Shown: positions 9,592-19,275 of the stretch, piece by piece
Layout of the letters: the number at the start of each line of letters is the position of its first letter
Numbering within the stretch: position 1 is the first letter of the stretch
Assembly: GCF_024714495.1 (NCBI RefSeq)
Contig: NZ_JAMZMJ010000016.1
Span: 55,505 to 119,504 of the forward strand
Origin: Marinoscillum pacificum
GTDB lineage: Bacteria; Bacteroidota; Bacteroidia; Cytophagales; Cyclobacteriaceae
Reading direction: 5' to 3'
Length of the DNA stretch: 64,000 nt
Program-made: the position numbers and the translations under genes
The notes under the pieces: generated by a model
What the model saw: only the letters and a program-made list of their open reading frames with translations
Database searches by the model: none
What the model was told of the DNA's origin: nothing

Positions 9592-10598
9592 GCAACTATT
9601 TTAAAAACATAAAAGAGGCTATCAGCTCGGTCACATCAGGACTGAAGTTGACTTTTAGATATTTAGGAGAGGCTCGACATTCCAGAGAGCCCATAGGTAT
9701 TGAGGATGAGAACTATTTCGAGGTAGACAAGGGTATTGTTACGTTGGAATATCCTTTCGAGTCGTTACCCGTTCCTGACAATGGTCGTTACAGATTGCAC
9801 AATGAAATTGATGACTGCATCGTCTGTGACAAGTGTGCCAAGGTTTGTCCTGTAGATTGTATAGATATTGATGCCATCAAGTCACCGGAAACGTATGGAG
9901 TGACTTCTGATGGTACGCCTAAAAGAATTCACGCAGCTAAGTTTGATATCGACATGTCAAAATGCTGCTTCTGTGGGCTGTGTACTACGGTTTGCCCTAC
10001 GGAATGTCTCACCATGACCAAAGTGTATGACTTTAGCGAGTTTGATGTGAAGGATCATGTGTATTCTTTCTCAGACATGTCATTGGTGGAGATCGCTGAA
10101 AAGCGCAAAGAACTGGAGGAGTTTGAAGCGAAAAAGGCAGCTGAGAAAGCGGCGAAAACTGCTCCGGAAGATGAAGTGGCATCTAAGCCAAAACCAGCTG
10201 TTAGGCCAAAACCTGTTGCTGCTAAGCCGGCAATGAAGCCAAAAGTTGGTGGTAAGCCAGTGATGAAACCGAAGACAGAGGATTCTGCAGATGCTTCTGA
10301 AAAATCCGCTAGACCAAAACCGGTTATGAAACCGAAGGTCAAACCTGCGGCATCTGATGAAAACAAGCCTTCAAGGCCGAAGCCCGTGATGAAGCCAAAG
10401 ATTAAACCAAAATCAGAGGAGTCTTCTGAGGAGGTGAAATCCGCAAAGCCTCGTCCAGTGATGAAGCCGAAGGTTAAGCCTGATGCTGAGCAGAAAGCTG
10501 ATAGCACTGAACAGGTTAATGAGGAAAAACCAAAACCAAAATATAGACCAAGACCAGTAATTCGTAAGAAGCCAAAGGATGAAGATGGAGATAGTTGA
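9588..10598 (+). CDS. nuoI: NADH-quinone oxidoreductase subunit I with Lys/Pro-rich repeat tail
   Basis: The ferredoxin-like subunit of Complex I that carries two 4Fe-4S clusters. I start at the ATG overlapping the nuoH stop (336 aa). Cluster ligands are visible as C77-C80-C83-C87 and C126-C129-C132-C136, each in CxxCxxCxxxCP. The usual protein ends near residue 165-180. Here a charged helix (165-190) leads into a tail of about 140 residues built from imperfect copies of RPKPVMKPKVKP (around 242-253, 263-274, 287-298) with shorter copies near 205-230. The tail is strongly basic with acidic spacers, probably disordered, and of unknown role. nuoJ overlaps the last 20 bases. Confidence 0.95.
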   Translation: MSNYFKNIKEAISSVTSGLKLTFRYLGEARHSREPIGIEDENYFEVDKGIVTLEYPFESLPVPDNGRYRLHNEIDDCIVCDKCAKVCPVDCIDIDAIKSPETYGVTSDGTPKRIHAAKFDIDMSKCCFCGLCTTVCPTECLTMTKVYDFSEFDVKDHVYSFSDMSLVEIAEKRKELEEFEAKKAAEKAAKTAPEDEVASKPKPAVRPKPVAAKPAMKPKVGGKPVMKPKTEDSADASEKSARPKPVMKPKVKPAASDENKPSRPKPVMKPKIKPKSEESSEEVKSAKPRPVMKPKVKPDAEQKADSTEQVNEEKPKPKYRPRPVIRKKPKDEDGDS

Positions 10599-11085
10599 CA
10601 TATTGTTTGCCTTCTTTGGAGCCATGGTGGTGTTGCCGGTGATTTACATGTTGATCACCAGGAATATCATTCGTGCAGCTTTCGCTTTGGTGATTTCTTT
10701 ATTGGGAATCGCAGCAATCTATGTGCTGCTCAATGCCGAGTTGATGGCTGTGGTTCAGATTCTGATCTACGCTGGTGGTATTATCGTGCTATTGATCTTT
10801 GGAATCATGCTGACCAAACGTGTTTCTGATGAAGGAGTGGTTTCAGAGCATCGAAATGTCATCATCGGAAGTGCGCTTGCTACTATATTACTCGGATTAT
10901 TAACCTGGGGAATTTTTCAATCAGGTTTGGTTTGGGAAGGAGAACCGAATACAGTTGATCAAGTGAGAACTATTGGTATCAGCTTCATGACAGACTACTT
11001 ACTTAGTTTTGAAGTGATTGCATTCCTGCTGTTAGTCGCACTGGTTGGAGCATCATATTTGGCTAAACGATCAGGAAATATATGA
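10579..11085 (+). CDS. nuoJ: NADH-quinone oxidoreductase subunit J
   Basis: Small antiporter-associated membrane subunit of Complex I, 168 aa with five membrane helices. The motif AVVQILIYAGGIIVLLIFGIM is typical of the third helix. The start overlaps the nuoI tail by 20 bases; an ATG two codons later (10585) is an alternative. The stop overlaps the nuoK start (ATGA), indicating translational coupling. Confidence 0.94.
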   Translation: MKMEIVDILFAFFGAMVVLPVIYMLITRNIIRAAFALVISLLGIAAIYVLLNAELMAVVQILIYAGGIIVLLIFGIMLTKRVSDEGVVSEHRNVIIGSALATILLGLLTWGIFQSGLVWEGEPNTVDQVRTIGISFMTDYLLSFEVIAFLLLVALVGASYLAKRSGNI

Positions 11086-11390
11086 GTGCGATTCCATTGA
11101 CATATTACCTCGTACTTTCAGCATTTCTCTTGTGTTCAGGATTACTGATGGTTTTGATTAAGAAAAATGCAGTGTTCGTTCTTTTGGGAATTGAATTGAT
11201 GCTGAATGCGGCTAACCTGAATCTGGTAGCTTTCTCCAAATTCAATCCAAATCTGGACGGGCAAATCTTTGCGGTTTTCTCTGTTGTGGTTGCAGCAGCG
11301 GAAGCGGCAATTGCACTATCTATTCTGCTCAATATTTATAAGAAATTTGATTCATCTGATCTGGATGATCTAAACACCATGGAATATTGA
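11082..11390 (+). CDS. nuoK: NADH-quinone oxidoreductase subunit K
   Basis: Membrane subunit of Complex I, 102 aa and three helices, the usual size. The conserved buried glutamates are visible in GIELMLNAANLNLVAF and in AAAEAAIALSILL. Its start overlaps the nuoJ stop and its stop overlaps the nuoL start, so the whole nuoH-N set behaves as one operon. Confidence 0.96.
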   Translation: MSAIPLTYYLVLSAFLLCSGLLMVLIKKNAVFVLLGIELMLNAANLNLVAFSKFNPNLDGQIFAVFSVVVAAAEAAIALSILLNIYKKFDSSDLDDLNTMEY

Positions 11391-13351
11391 TGAAAGGAGA
11401 TATGATTCATATGGCTTTCCTTTTGTTACTTCCATTGATTGGTGGATTGGTAGCTTTTGCATCTGGTAAAACCAAAGCTCCTGTAGTGGCTTTGCTAGGA
11501 ATGATTCCTGGATTCCTGTTGAGTTTGTTGATGCTTAACTCAGCTTTTGCTGATGTGATTGTATATCGCTGGGAGTGGGTACCAGGTTATGAATTAGGTT
11601 GGCGAATCGATGAAGCTTCAGCATTGTTGATTGCTCTGGTAAACTTTATTTCCTTAATGGTTCATTTGTTTTCTGCCACCTATCTCAAAGGTGATGCAGG
11701 ACTGAACCGATTCTATGCCAAACTGGGATTTTTCACGACTTCCATGCTGTGCTTGTTGGCAGCAGATCATTTGTTGTTATTGTTTGTCTTTTGGGAATTG
11801 GTAGGATTTTCATCCTACTTACTGATCGGATTTTGGTTTCAGGATCCAGCTAAAGCCAAAGCAGCTCGCGAAGCCTTCATGGTCAACCGAGTAGCAGATG
11901 CGGGACTATTAATAGGAGTAGTATTGATGATCACTGTATTGGATCTTCAGTTCTTGTCTGAGTTGTCAAGCCAAAATAGTTCTTTCTTATTGACGCTAGC
12001 GGGATTTGGGTTGCTCATCGGAGCATTAGGCAAGTCGGCCCAGTTTCCTTTCTTTGGATGGCTACCAAAAGCGATGGCTGGCCCAACACCAGTATCGGCA
12101 TTGATCCATGCGGCTACCATGGTTGCGGCAGGAGTTTATTTGCTTTTCAGAGTTCAACCGATCTTAATTCCAGCTGTTCAGAGCGCAACAGCTATTTTGG
12201 GAGCACTTACAGCGTTCATGGCGGCAGTGGCTGCCATCACTCAGTTTGATATCAAAAAAGTATTGGCCTATTCTACCATTTCTCAATTGGGATACATGGT
12301 GATGGGCATTGGAGTTGGAGCTGAAGATGCTTCATTCTTCCATCTGTGGACACACGCATTTTTCAAAGCAGGTTTGTTTTTAGGAGCTGGCGCAGTGATC
12401 AATTATTTGCATCATGTCAATCATCACAACCATGATTTTGATGCGCAAGACATGCGCTGGATGGGAGGGCTTAGAAAATATTTGCCAGTTACCTTCATCT
12501 CCTTTGTTATTTGTGGATTGGCTTTGTCCGGGCTTCCATTGTTCTCAGGTTTTCTTTCGAAAGAAGGGATATTAACTGGAGCATGGCTTTGGGCTTCTCA
12601 AAATGCTGCCAGCCAAGGCTGGTGGGTATATCTGATTTCTGATCTTGGTTTTGTTACTGCCTTGTTGACACCAATTTATGTTGGTCGTCAGATTTGGCTG
12701 GTGTTTTTTGGAGAGTCAAGGTCACATATGGAGCAATATGATAAGGCAGAGCCGGTCATTAACTTTAAGTTGCCTCTGATCGTCTTGGGAATTGGCGCTT
12801 TATGGTTCATGCATGCCATCAATCCATTTGATGCTCATGGTTGGCACTTTGGGGAGATCTTATTTGGACAAGCCGAGCATATCGAATCCAACATTCCTCT
12901 TTATACGATGATCCTATCCATTGCACTGGCAATAGGAGGTATCGCAATAAGTTTGGTGTTTTTCGGTCCAAAATCAAAAAAAACAGAGTCATTTAGCCAA
13001 GCGCAAGGACCAGTTTCATTCATAGGTAAATTATCTTTTAATAGCTGGTATGTGGAGAAAAGCTATGATTGGATGTCGGTAGGTTATTTAAAGTTGACTC
13101 AAGTTTTTAATCGAATCGATCGACGAATTATCGATCGAATAGTAGATAGTGTCGGAGTGTGTACAGTAGTTTTTAGTAAGGTGCTGGCCATATTCGATCG
13201 TGAAGTAATTGACGGCCTGGTTAATTTTGCTGGGTGGATTTCTAAAACCGTGGGAGCGATGCTCACCGGTATACAGTCAGGAAAGATTCAAAATCAGTTG
13301 GTGTGGTTGTTAGTGTTGCTAATTGCCATTATTCTCTGGTTTCAATTTTAA
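11390..13351 (+). CDS. nuoL: NADH-quinone oxidoreductase subunit L
   Basis: The largest proton-pumping antiporter-like subunit of Complex I, about 653 aa. I use the ATG at 11390, which shares its A with the nuoK stop (TGATG); a TTG one codon earlier is also in frame. Diagnostic parts are FVFWELVGFSSYLLIGFW (helix V with Glu), SAQFPFFGWLPKAMAGPTPVSALIHAATMV and the Lys/His-containing broken helix region. The C-terminal part holds the lateral helix and an anchoring helix at the very end. Confidence 0.95.
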   Translation: MKGDMIHMAFLLLLPLIGGLVAFASGKTKAPVVALLGMIPGFLLSLLMLNSAFADVIVYRWEWVPGYELGWRIDEASALLIALVNFISLMVHLFSATYLKGDAGLNRFYAKLGFFTTSMLCLLAADHLLLLFVFWELVGFSSYLLIGFWFQDPAKAKAAREAFMVNRVADAGLLIGVVLMITVLDLQFLSELSSQNSSFLLTLAGFGLLIGALGKSAQFPFFGWLPKAMAGPTPVSALIHAATMVAAGVYLLFRVQPILIPAVQSATAILGALTAFMAAVAAITQFDIKKVLAYSTISQLGYMVMGIGVGAEDASFFHLWTHAFFKAGLFLGAGAVINYLHHVNHHNHDFDAQDMRWMGGLRKYLPVTFISFVICGLALSGLPLFSGFLSKEGILTGAWLWASQNAASQGWWVYLISDLGFVTALLTPIYVGRQIWLVFFGESRSHMEQYDKAEPVINFKLPLIVLGIGALWFMHAINPFDAHGWHFGEILFGQAEHIESNIPLYTMILSIALAIGGIAISLVFFGPKSKKTESFSQAQGPVSFIGKLSFNSWYVEKSYDWMSVGYLKLTQVFNRIDRRIIDRIVDSVGVCTVVFSKVLAIFDREVIDGLVNFAGWISKTVGAMLTGIQSGKIQNQLVWLLVLLIAIILWFQF

Positions 13352-13365
13352 GTAGAAAGTAAAGA

Positions 13366-14991
13366 ATGGAAAACCTGCTTAGTTGGCTCATATTTATTCC
13401 GTTTATCGCTGCGCTGGTCGTTGGGTTCATTCCTAAGGATAAGAGTCAGTTGATCAAGATAATTGCATTAGCGGCAACCAGTATTCAGTTGGTGCTGGGA
13501 TTGCTGTTATTTTTTCAGTTTGATGGTGATACTAAACCATCACTTTGGAGCGAAGCTTTTCAGTTCACCGAATTGGAGCCATGGATTCATTTCAAGTTAG
13601 GATCAATCGGATCGCTTCAAGTAGACTATTTCGTCGGAGTGGATGGTATCAGCATGCCATTAGTGACACTGAGTGCTCTGCTTTTGGTGATTGGTGTCAT
13701 TTCATCCTGGAAGCTGGAACAAAAGGTTAAGGGCTACTTTATCCTTTATTTGATTCTGAGTGGTAGCTTGATCGGCTGTTTTGTGGCACTCGATTTCTTC
13801 TTGTTCTATGTCTTTTTTGAGTTCATGCTTCTCCCGATGTTTTTCCTTATCGGAATCTGGGGAGGGCCAAGAAGATCATATGCATCTATCAAATTTTTCC
13901 TTTACACACTTTTCGGTTCATTGTTGATTTTGATTGTGATGATTGGCCTGTACTTGTCAACAGGTTCAATTGATGATGCAGGAAATCAAATCAATACTTT
14001 CAGCTTAGTCCAAATGATGGACGGTAGCTTTTTAGAAAATACATTGTTAGCTCCCGGAAGCTCATTTGTTCTTTGGGGATCTAGTTTAAGATATTGGGCA
14101 TTTATTCTGTTGTTAATTGGATTCATTATCAAATTGCCAGCAGTTCCATTTCACACATGGTTGCCGGATGCGCACGTAGAAGCTCCAACTGCGATTTCTG
14201 TTTTGTTGGCGGGAGTATTGTTGAAGGTAGGAGGATATGGATTATTCCGTATCTGTTATGCCATTTTCCCAGATATTGCTATTGAATTAGCTCAACCTGT
14301 CGCCATTATTGGGATGATCTCCATTGTGTATGGAGGGATGGTCGCTATGGCGCAGAATGATGTGAAGAAATTAATTGCCTATTCTTCGGTCTCTCATATG
14401 GGATTTGTGTTGTTAGGGTTAGCAGCACTTACTGCAGAAGGAGTTTCAGGATCATTGTTCCAGATGGTCTCACATGGATTTATTTCTGGAGCGCTGTTCT
14501 TGATCGTGGGAGTGATTTACGACAGAACGCATGATCGCCAAATAGAAAGCTTAAGTGGATTAGCATCTAAGATGCGACAATACACCTTTTTTGTGGTGTT
14601 GTTCTTCTTTGCTTCTCTAGGTTTACCAGGACTCTCTGGATTCGTTGGAGAGATTTTAGTGTTTATGGGGGCAATTGGTGCTGAAAGTATCAATGGTGTG
14701 ATTCCAAGCTGGATTGGAATGGTATCTGTGCTGGGATTGATCATATCAGCAGGCTATTATTTATGGACATTGCAACGAATGTTCTTCGGTAAGTACTGGA
14801 CGAGAGAGGCAGCCTGGGATGTGAAGATGGTTGATCTTTCGGCCCGAGAATGGTTAATGTTGGTTCCATTGGCGTTGCTTACTTTGCTATTTGGTGTATT
14901 TCCATCGTTGTTACTAGGGCCAATCGAGAATACCATGAACTTCTTCGTGGAGCATATAATGAATCAGGGTCAGACTTATTTGAATCTCTAA
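13366..14991 (+). CDS. nuoM: NADH-quinone oxidoreductase subunit M
   Basis: Antiporter-like proton-pumping subunit of Complex I, 541 aa with about 14 helices. Recognisable blocks are FYVFFEFMLLPMFFLIGIWGG (the essential Glu in helix V), LPAVPFHTWLPDAHVEAPTAISVLLAGVLLKVGGYG and NDVKKLIAYSSVSHMGFV. It starts 14 bases after nuoL and ends one base before nuoN. Confidence 0.96.
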   Translation: MENLLSWLIFIPFIAALVVGFIPKDKSQLIKIIALAATSIQLVLGLLLFFQFDGDTKPSLWSEAFQFTELEPWIHFKLGSIGSLQVDYFVGVDGISMPLVTLSALLLVIGVISSWKLEQKVKGYFILYLILSGSLIGCFVALDFFLFYVFFEFMLLPMFFLIGIWGGPRRSYASIKFFLYTLFGSLLILIVMIGLYLSTGSIDDAGNQINTFSLVQMMDGSFLENTLLAPGSSFVLWGSSLRYWAFILLLIGFIIKLPAVPFHTWLPDAHVEAPTAISVLLAGVLLKVGGYGLFRICYAIFPDIAIELAQPVAIIGMISIVYGGMVAMAQNDVKKLIAYSSVSHMGFVLLGLAALTAEGVSGSLFQMVSHGFISGALFLIVGVIYDRTHDRQIESLSGLASKMRQYTFFVVLFFFASLGLPGLSGFVGEILVFMGAIGAESINGVIPSWIGMVSVLGLIISAGYYLWTLQRMFFGKYWTREAAWDVKMVDLSAREWLMLVPLALLTLLFGVFPSLLLGPIENTMNFFVEHIMNQGQTYLNL

Positions 14992-14992
14992 T

Positions 14993-16426
14993 ATGCTGAC
15001 TCAACTCAAAGACATTATCGGCGATCTGGGATTTCTGTCTTTTGAAATCAGTCTGGCCGCCGGAGCCATTGTTATTTTAATTTTAGGCTTGGTTGTTAAG
15101 CATAAACTAGCCTATAAGGTTGGATTTATTGCGGTTTTGTTACTCGCATTGTTACTGCTTTCTTTTGGTCAGGAGGAGGTGTTACTATTGGGTGACAACT
15201 TGCAATTCAATGATCTTGGGGCACTTCTCAAAGCACTATTTGTCTTTACCGCAATCTGGATTGTGTTTTACCCAACAGCTGAAAATCATGGAAGTGAGTA
15301 TTATTTTTTGATGATCTCCATGATTCTTGGAAGTGCTCTGATGCTTAGCGCTAACAATTTGCTGGTCATTTATTTGGTAATAGAGCTCACCTCATTTGCC
15401 TCTTACTCACTAACCAATTTTGACTTTAAGAAGAAATCTTTTGAGGCAGGAATGAAATACCTGTTATTTGGAGGTGTTAGCTCTGCGCTGGCTCTTTATG
15501 GTGCTTCTATATTGTATGGCTATTCAGGAACTCTATCTCTGTCAGGCATGGATTTTGGAGTTGTAGAAAATTCAGCCTTCTTGAATTTAGGAATGGCTTT
15601 ATTTATTGGAGGAGTACTGTTCAAAGTTAGTGTGGTTCCATTCCATATTTGGGTGCCAAGTACTTATGAAGCTACTCCTACTGATGCGGTAGCTGTACTT
15701 TCTGTGATTCCCAAAATTGCAGGATTTGTCTTGCTCAATCGAATATTAGATGCATTGAATGTTTATGAAATCAGTTGGCTGCTCAACACGGTAACTATTC
15801 TAGGTATAGCTACAATTGGAATGGGAACACTTGGTGCACTTCGTCAGACCAATGTCAAGCGACTGATCGCTTATGGAGCAGTGGCTCATTCAGGGTTTCT
15901 TTTGGCAGCTGTTTTGATTCCTTTTGAGAATGGAGTGAGTGCATTTGTGTGGTATGCTGTGGTGTATGCATTGATGAATGTGGCCGTTTTCTATCTGGTT
16001 TCATTATTTGAGTCTAAAGGGATGACTGAAGTAGATCAGTTTGCTGGACTTTATAAGAAAGAAGTTTATTTGGGAGGTTTGGTGGTGTTGGTTATGATAT
16101 CCTTAATTGGGTTGCCACCTACGTCAGGCTTCACTATCAAATTATTTTTGTTCACGGTCATGTGGGAGTGGTACCAATCTGTAGGAGACCCTCTGACCGT
16201 AGCTTATTTGGTTATTGCAGTAATTAGTGTGGTTTTCTCTTTGTTTTTCTATTTAAAGATTCCTTATCAGATGTTTTTAAGGGACGGACAAAACACAAAT
16301 TATTCCCAGTCATCGCTAAGTCAGCGGGTCATAGCAACTATTTTCACACTCTTGGTGTTATGGTTGTTCTTTAGGCCGGAAATATTGAATAACATTGCAA
16401 ATAATATTAAATTCCTTGATTGGTAA
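14993..16426 (+). CDS. nuoN: NADH-quinone oxidoreductase subunit N
   Basis: Third antiporter-like subunit of Complex I, 477 aa. It shows VIYLVIELTSFASYSLTNF (Glu in helix V), FKVSVVPFHIWVPSTYEATPT and NVKRLIAYGAVAHSGFLLA. It closes the nuoH-N run. The next gene (a PurF-type enzyme) follows after only 7 bases, so it may be co-transcribed although it belongs to a different pathway. Confidence 0.95.
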   Translation: MLTQLKDIIGDLGFLSFEISLAAGAIVILILGLVVKHKLAYKVGFIAVLLLALLLLSFGQEEVLLLGDNLQFNDLGALLKALFVFTAIWIVFYPTAENHGSEYYFLMISMILGSALMLSANNLLVIYLVIELTSFASYSLTNFDFKKKSFEAGMKYLLFGGVSSALALYGASILYGYSGTLSLSGMDFGVVENSAFLNLGMALFIGGVLFKVSVVPFHIWVPSTYEATPTDAVAVLSVIPKIAGFVLLNRILDALNVYEISWLLNTVTILGIATIGMGTLGALRQTNVKRLIAYGAVAHSGFLLAAVLIPFENGVSAFVWYAVVYALMNVAVFYLVSLFESKGMTEVDQFAGLYKKEVYLGGLVVLVMISLIGLPPTSGFTIKLFLFTVMWEWYQSVGDPLTVAYLVIAVISVVFSLFFYLKIPYQMFLRDGQNTNYSQSSLSQRVIATIFTLLVLWLFFRPEILNNIANNIKFLDW

Positions 16427-16433
16427 TTAATTC

Positions 16434-18320
16434 ATGAGCGACCCTATCAAACACGAATGCGGAGTAGCACTTCTTCGCTTAAGAAAATCTCCTCAATACT
16501 ACATTGATAAATATGGTACGCCTGCTTACGCTGCAAAAAAGATGTACATCTTAATGCAGAAACAGCACAATCGAGGACAGGATGGTGTGGGTGTCGCCAA
16601 TATCAAACTGAACATGCCTGCGGGAACGCGTTACATCAGTAGATACCGAACGACCAATCAACAACCAATAGACGAGATCTTTGGCAAAATCAGCAAGAAA
16701 TACAATAAGGCTCAGAAGGAAGGAAAAGAACAGTTCTACAATGCTCAGTGGATGAAAGAGAATTATGCTTTCACCGGAGAGGTTTGGTTGGGACACCTGA
16801 GATATGGTACACACGGAAAGAACAATATTGAAAGCTGTCACCCATTTCTGAGACAAAATAACTGGAGAAGCCGTAACCTGGTAATGGCCGGCAACTTCAA
16901 CATGACCAACGTAGATGAGCTATTTGATAAACTTGTTACACTAGGTCAGCACCCGAAGGAAAAAGTAGATACGGTTACTGTAATGGAAAAAATTGGTCAC
17001 TTCTTAGATGAAGCCAATCAAGCCATTTTCGATCAGTATCGCGGTAAAAAAACCAATCAGGAGATTACGGACGTAATCGAAGATGAAATAGATCTAAGAA
17101 GAGTTTTAGAAAAGTCTTGTAGAGACTTTGATGGTGGCTATACCATGACTGGAATGGTTGGATATGGTGCTTCGTTTGTTGCTCGTGATCCTAATGGTAT
17201 TCGTCCTGCTTATTACTATGCAGATGATGATGTGGTGGTTGTTGCTTCAGAAAAGCCAGCTATTAAAACTGCTTTTGATTGTCATTACGATGATATTCAG
17301 GAAATAAAGCCTGGTCATGCGTTGATCATCGAAAAAGATGGTAGCTACAGAGAAGAGCAGTTTATTCAGCCGAAAGAAAGAAAATCATGTTCCTTCGAGA
17401 GAATCTATTTTTCAAGAGGAACAGATCCAGATATTTACAATGAAAGACGTAAACTAGGTGAGTTGCTAATCCCTAGTGTGTTGAAGGCGGTTAATTTCGA
17501 TTTGAAAAACACTGTTTTTAGCTACATTCCAAATACAGCAGAAACATCATTCCTTGGACTTCTTAGAGGTATTGATAATTACCTTATTGAGAAACGAAAA
17601 GATATTATCCTACAGAATAAGCCTAGCGTTGAATCTTTGGAAGAATTACTTTCATTCAGACCTAGAGTGGAGAAGTTGGTTCTGAAAGATGCTAAGCTAA
17701 GAACCTTCATTACGGATGACCAACATCGTGATGATCTGGTAGCACACGTTTATGACACCACGTTTGAGGTGATCAAGAAAAAGACGGATACCCTTGTTGT
17801 AATAGATGATTCTATTGTAAGAGGAACGACTCTGGAGAAGAGTATTTTGACTCTTTTGGATCGCCTAGAGCCTAAGAAAGTCGTGATCGTTTCATCTGCT
17901 CCGCAAATTCGATTCCCTGACTGTTATGGCATTGATATGAGTAAGATGAAAGAATTCGTTGCTTTCCGGGCGGTATTAGCTTTACTTAAGGATCACAACA
18001 AAGAGTATTTGTTGGATGAAGTGTATGAGAAATGCCTTGCTGCTGGTTCAGACAGAAATCAGCCCAATTACGTGAAGGAGCTTTATGAGCCGTTCACCTA
18101 TGAGCAAGTCTCAGAGAAAATCACCGATATCGTGCGACCTAAAAACATGAAAGCTGAATTGGAGGTGGTCTATCAGACAGTTCCAGACCTTCATAAAGCT
18201 TGCCCTAATCACCCAGGTGATTGGTATTTCACTGGAGATTATCCAACGCCTGGTGGTAATCGTGTGGTGAATAAGGCTTTTGTAAACTTCATGAAAGGTG
18301 TAACTGTAAGGGCCTACTAA
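16434..18320 (+). CDS. Long amidophosphoribosyltransferase (PurF-type, class II glutamine amidotransferase)
   Basis: A 628-aa protein joining an N-terminal Ntn-type glutaminase to a phosphoribosyltransferase, the architecture of glutamine-PRPP amidotransferase (first step of purine synthesis). The likely nucleophile is Cys9 in HECGVALL, preceded by a short propeptide as in other PurF proteins; HNRGQDGVG and WLGHLRYGTHG follow. The PRPP loop is VVIDDSIVRGTT. It is about 120 residues longer than ordinary PurF, with inserts in the glutaminase half and an extended C-terminus. Bacteroidota often carry such a long form besides a normal PurF, so its exact reaction here is inferred, and I give no symbol. 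Confidence 0.85.
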   Translation: MSDPIKHECGVALLRLRKSPQYYIDKYGTPAYAAKKMYILMQKQHNRGQDGVGVANIKLNMPAGTRYISRYRTTNQQPIDEIFGKISKKYNKAQKEGKEQFYNAQWMKENYAFTGEVWLGHLRYGTHGKNNIESCHPFLRQNNWRSRNLVMAGNFNMTNVDELFDKLVTLGQHPKEKVDTVTVMEKIGHFLDEANQAIFDQYRGKKTNQEITDVIEDEIDLRRVLEKSCRDFDGGYTMTGMVGYGASFVARDPNGIRPAYYYADDDVVVVASEKPAIKTAFDCHYDDIQEIKPGHALIIEKDGSYREEQFIQPKERKSCSFERIYFSRGTDPDIYNERRKLGELLIPSVLKAVNFDLKNTVFSYIPNTAETSFLGLLRGIDNYLIEKRKDIILQNKPSVESLEELLSFRPRVEKLVLKDAKLRTFITDDQHRDDLVAHVYDTTFEVIKKKTDTLVVIDDSIVRGTTLEKSILTLLDRLEPKKVVIVSSAPQIRFPDCYGIDMSKMKEFVAFRAVLALLKDHNKEYLLDEVYEKCLAAGSDRNQPNYVKELYEPFTYEQVSEKITDIVRPKNMKAELEVVYQTVPDLHKACPNHPGDWYFTGDYPTPGGNRVVNKAFVNFMKGVTVRAY

Positions 18321-18350
18321 CAAATCCTATTTAAAGCTTGTTGATAGGGT

Positions 18351-19103
18351 ATGAAGAGATTTCAATATCCTATCATCAATTCGATTGTTCTGATCGTAAC
18401 CTTGTTCGTTAATTATTGGTCCAATACTGGAGCCATTAATGGACAAACCATAGCTCTCATTAGTCAGAAAAATGAGAATTTATTCACCCCTGCAGGTTAT
18501 GCTTTCGCAATCTGGGGGATCATATACCTTTCTTTAATTGCCTTAGTTGTTTATCAATGGATTCTTACTGTTAAAAAGAAAACCGAACCTCTTAAACAGA
18601 TCGGTTATTACTTGGCGCTTGCTAACATTTTGAACGCCATCTGGGTATTAATCTGGCTTTCAGAATACTTGCTTTTTTCTGTAGGGATAATGATCTCTAT
18701 TCTGATAACTCTCACCGTCTTATCAATTCAACTTTCTAAATGGTCTACCACCACAAGTAATTTCTGGTTAGTGAAGTTTCCTATCTATTTATATCAGGGT
18801 TGGATCATTGTTGCATTGGTTGCTAATACTTCAGTCTTTCTAACCAGCGTTGGGTTTGAAATGGCTTTTTCTGAAAGCGTCTGGGCTGTTGTTTTGTTAA
18901 TAGCTGCAGGCGTGATTTACATCTATGAAACCTTCAAACTTGAACAAGTAATCTCAGCACTTGTGGGTATTTGGGGGTTAATAGCAGTTGGTTATAAGCA
19001 AATTTCTGTTTCTGAAGTGGTAGGTATAACTGCTTTTGGTGTGGCCGGCATCTTAGTTGCATTTACAGTATGGACTATTTTTCGTAAAACTCAGGTTATT
19101 TAA
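18351..19103 (+). CDS. TspO/MBR-like tryptophan-rich membrane protein
   Basis: A 250-aa integral membrane protein with about seven hydrophobic segments. The motif FTPAGYAFAIWGIIYLSL near residue 45 and WVLIWLSEYL resemble the TspO/MBR (tryptophan-rich sensory protein) family. It is longer than classical five-helix TspO (about 160 aa) and fits the seven-helix relatives common in Bacteroidota. Ligand and function are unknown. It follows the PurF-like gene by 30 bases. Confidence 0.7.
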   Translation: MKRFQYPIINSIVLIVTLFVNYWSNTGAINGQTIALISQKNENLFTPAGYAFAIWGIIYLSLIALVVYQWILTVKKKTEPLKQIGYYLALANILNAIWVLIWLSEYLLFSVGIMISILITLTVLSIQLSKWSTTTSNFWLVKFPIYLYQGWIIVALVANTSVFLTSVGFEMAFSESVWAVVLLIAAGVIYIYETFKLEQVISALVGIWGLIAVGYKQISVSEVVGITAFGVAGILVAFTVWTIFRKTQVI

Positions 19104-19275
19104 TGAATTGTAGTGCTAGTTTAAAGGGGTATTTGTAAGTGCTTGTTAATCAGTGCTCTCTGAGTTTTTAATTTAGATAAAACCAATTATTAATAGCATT
19201 ATTTTTAGATTAACCTTGAACATATTCGCGGAATTGTTGTTAGTTTTATATTAGACGAAACCCACAACAACTACT

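Noticed and set aside
10055..10507. A 150-codon minus-strand frame with repeated GFITGF-type motifs
   Set aside because: It is the antisense image of the NuoI repeat tail; the repeats arise from the coding strand.
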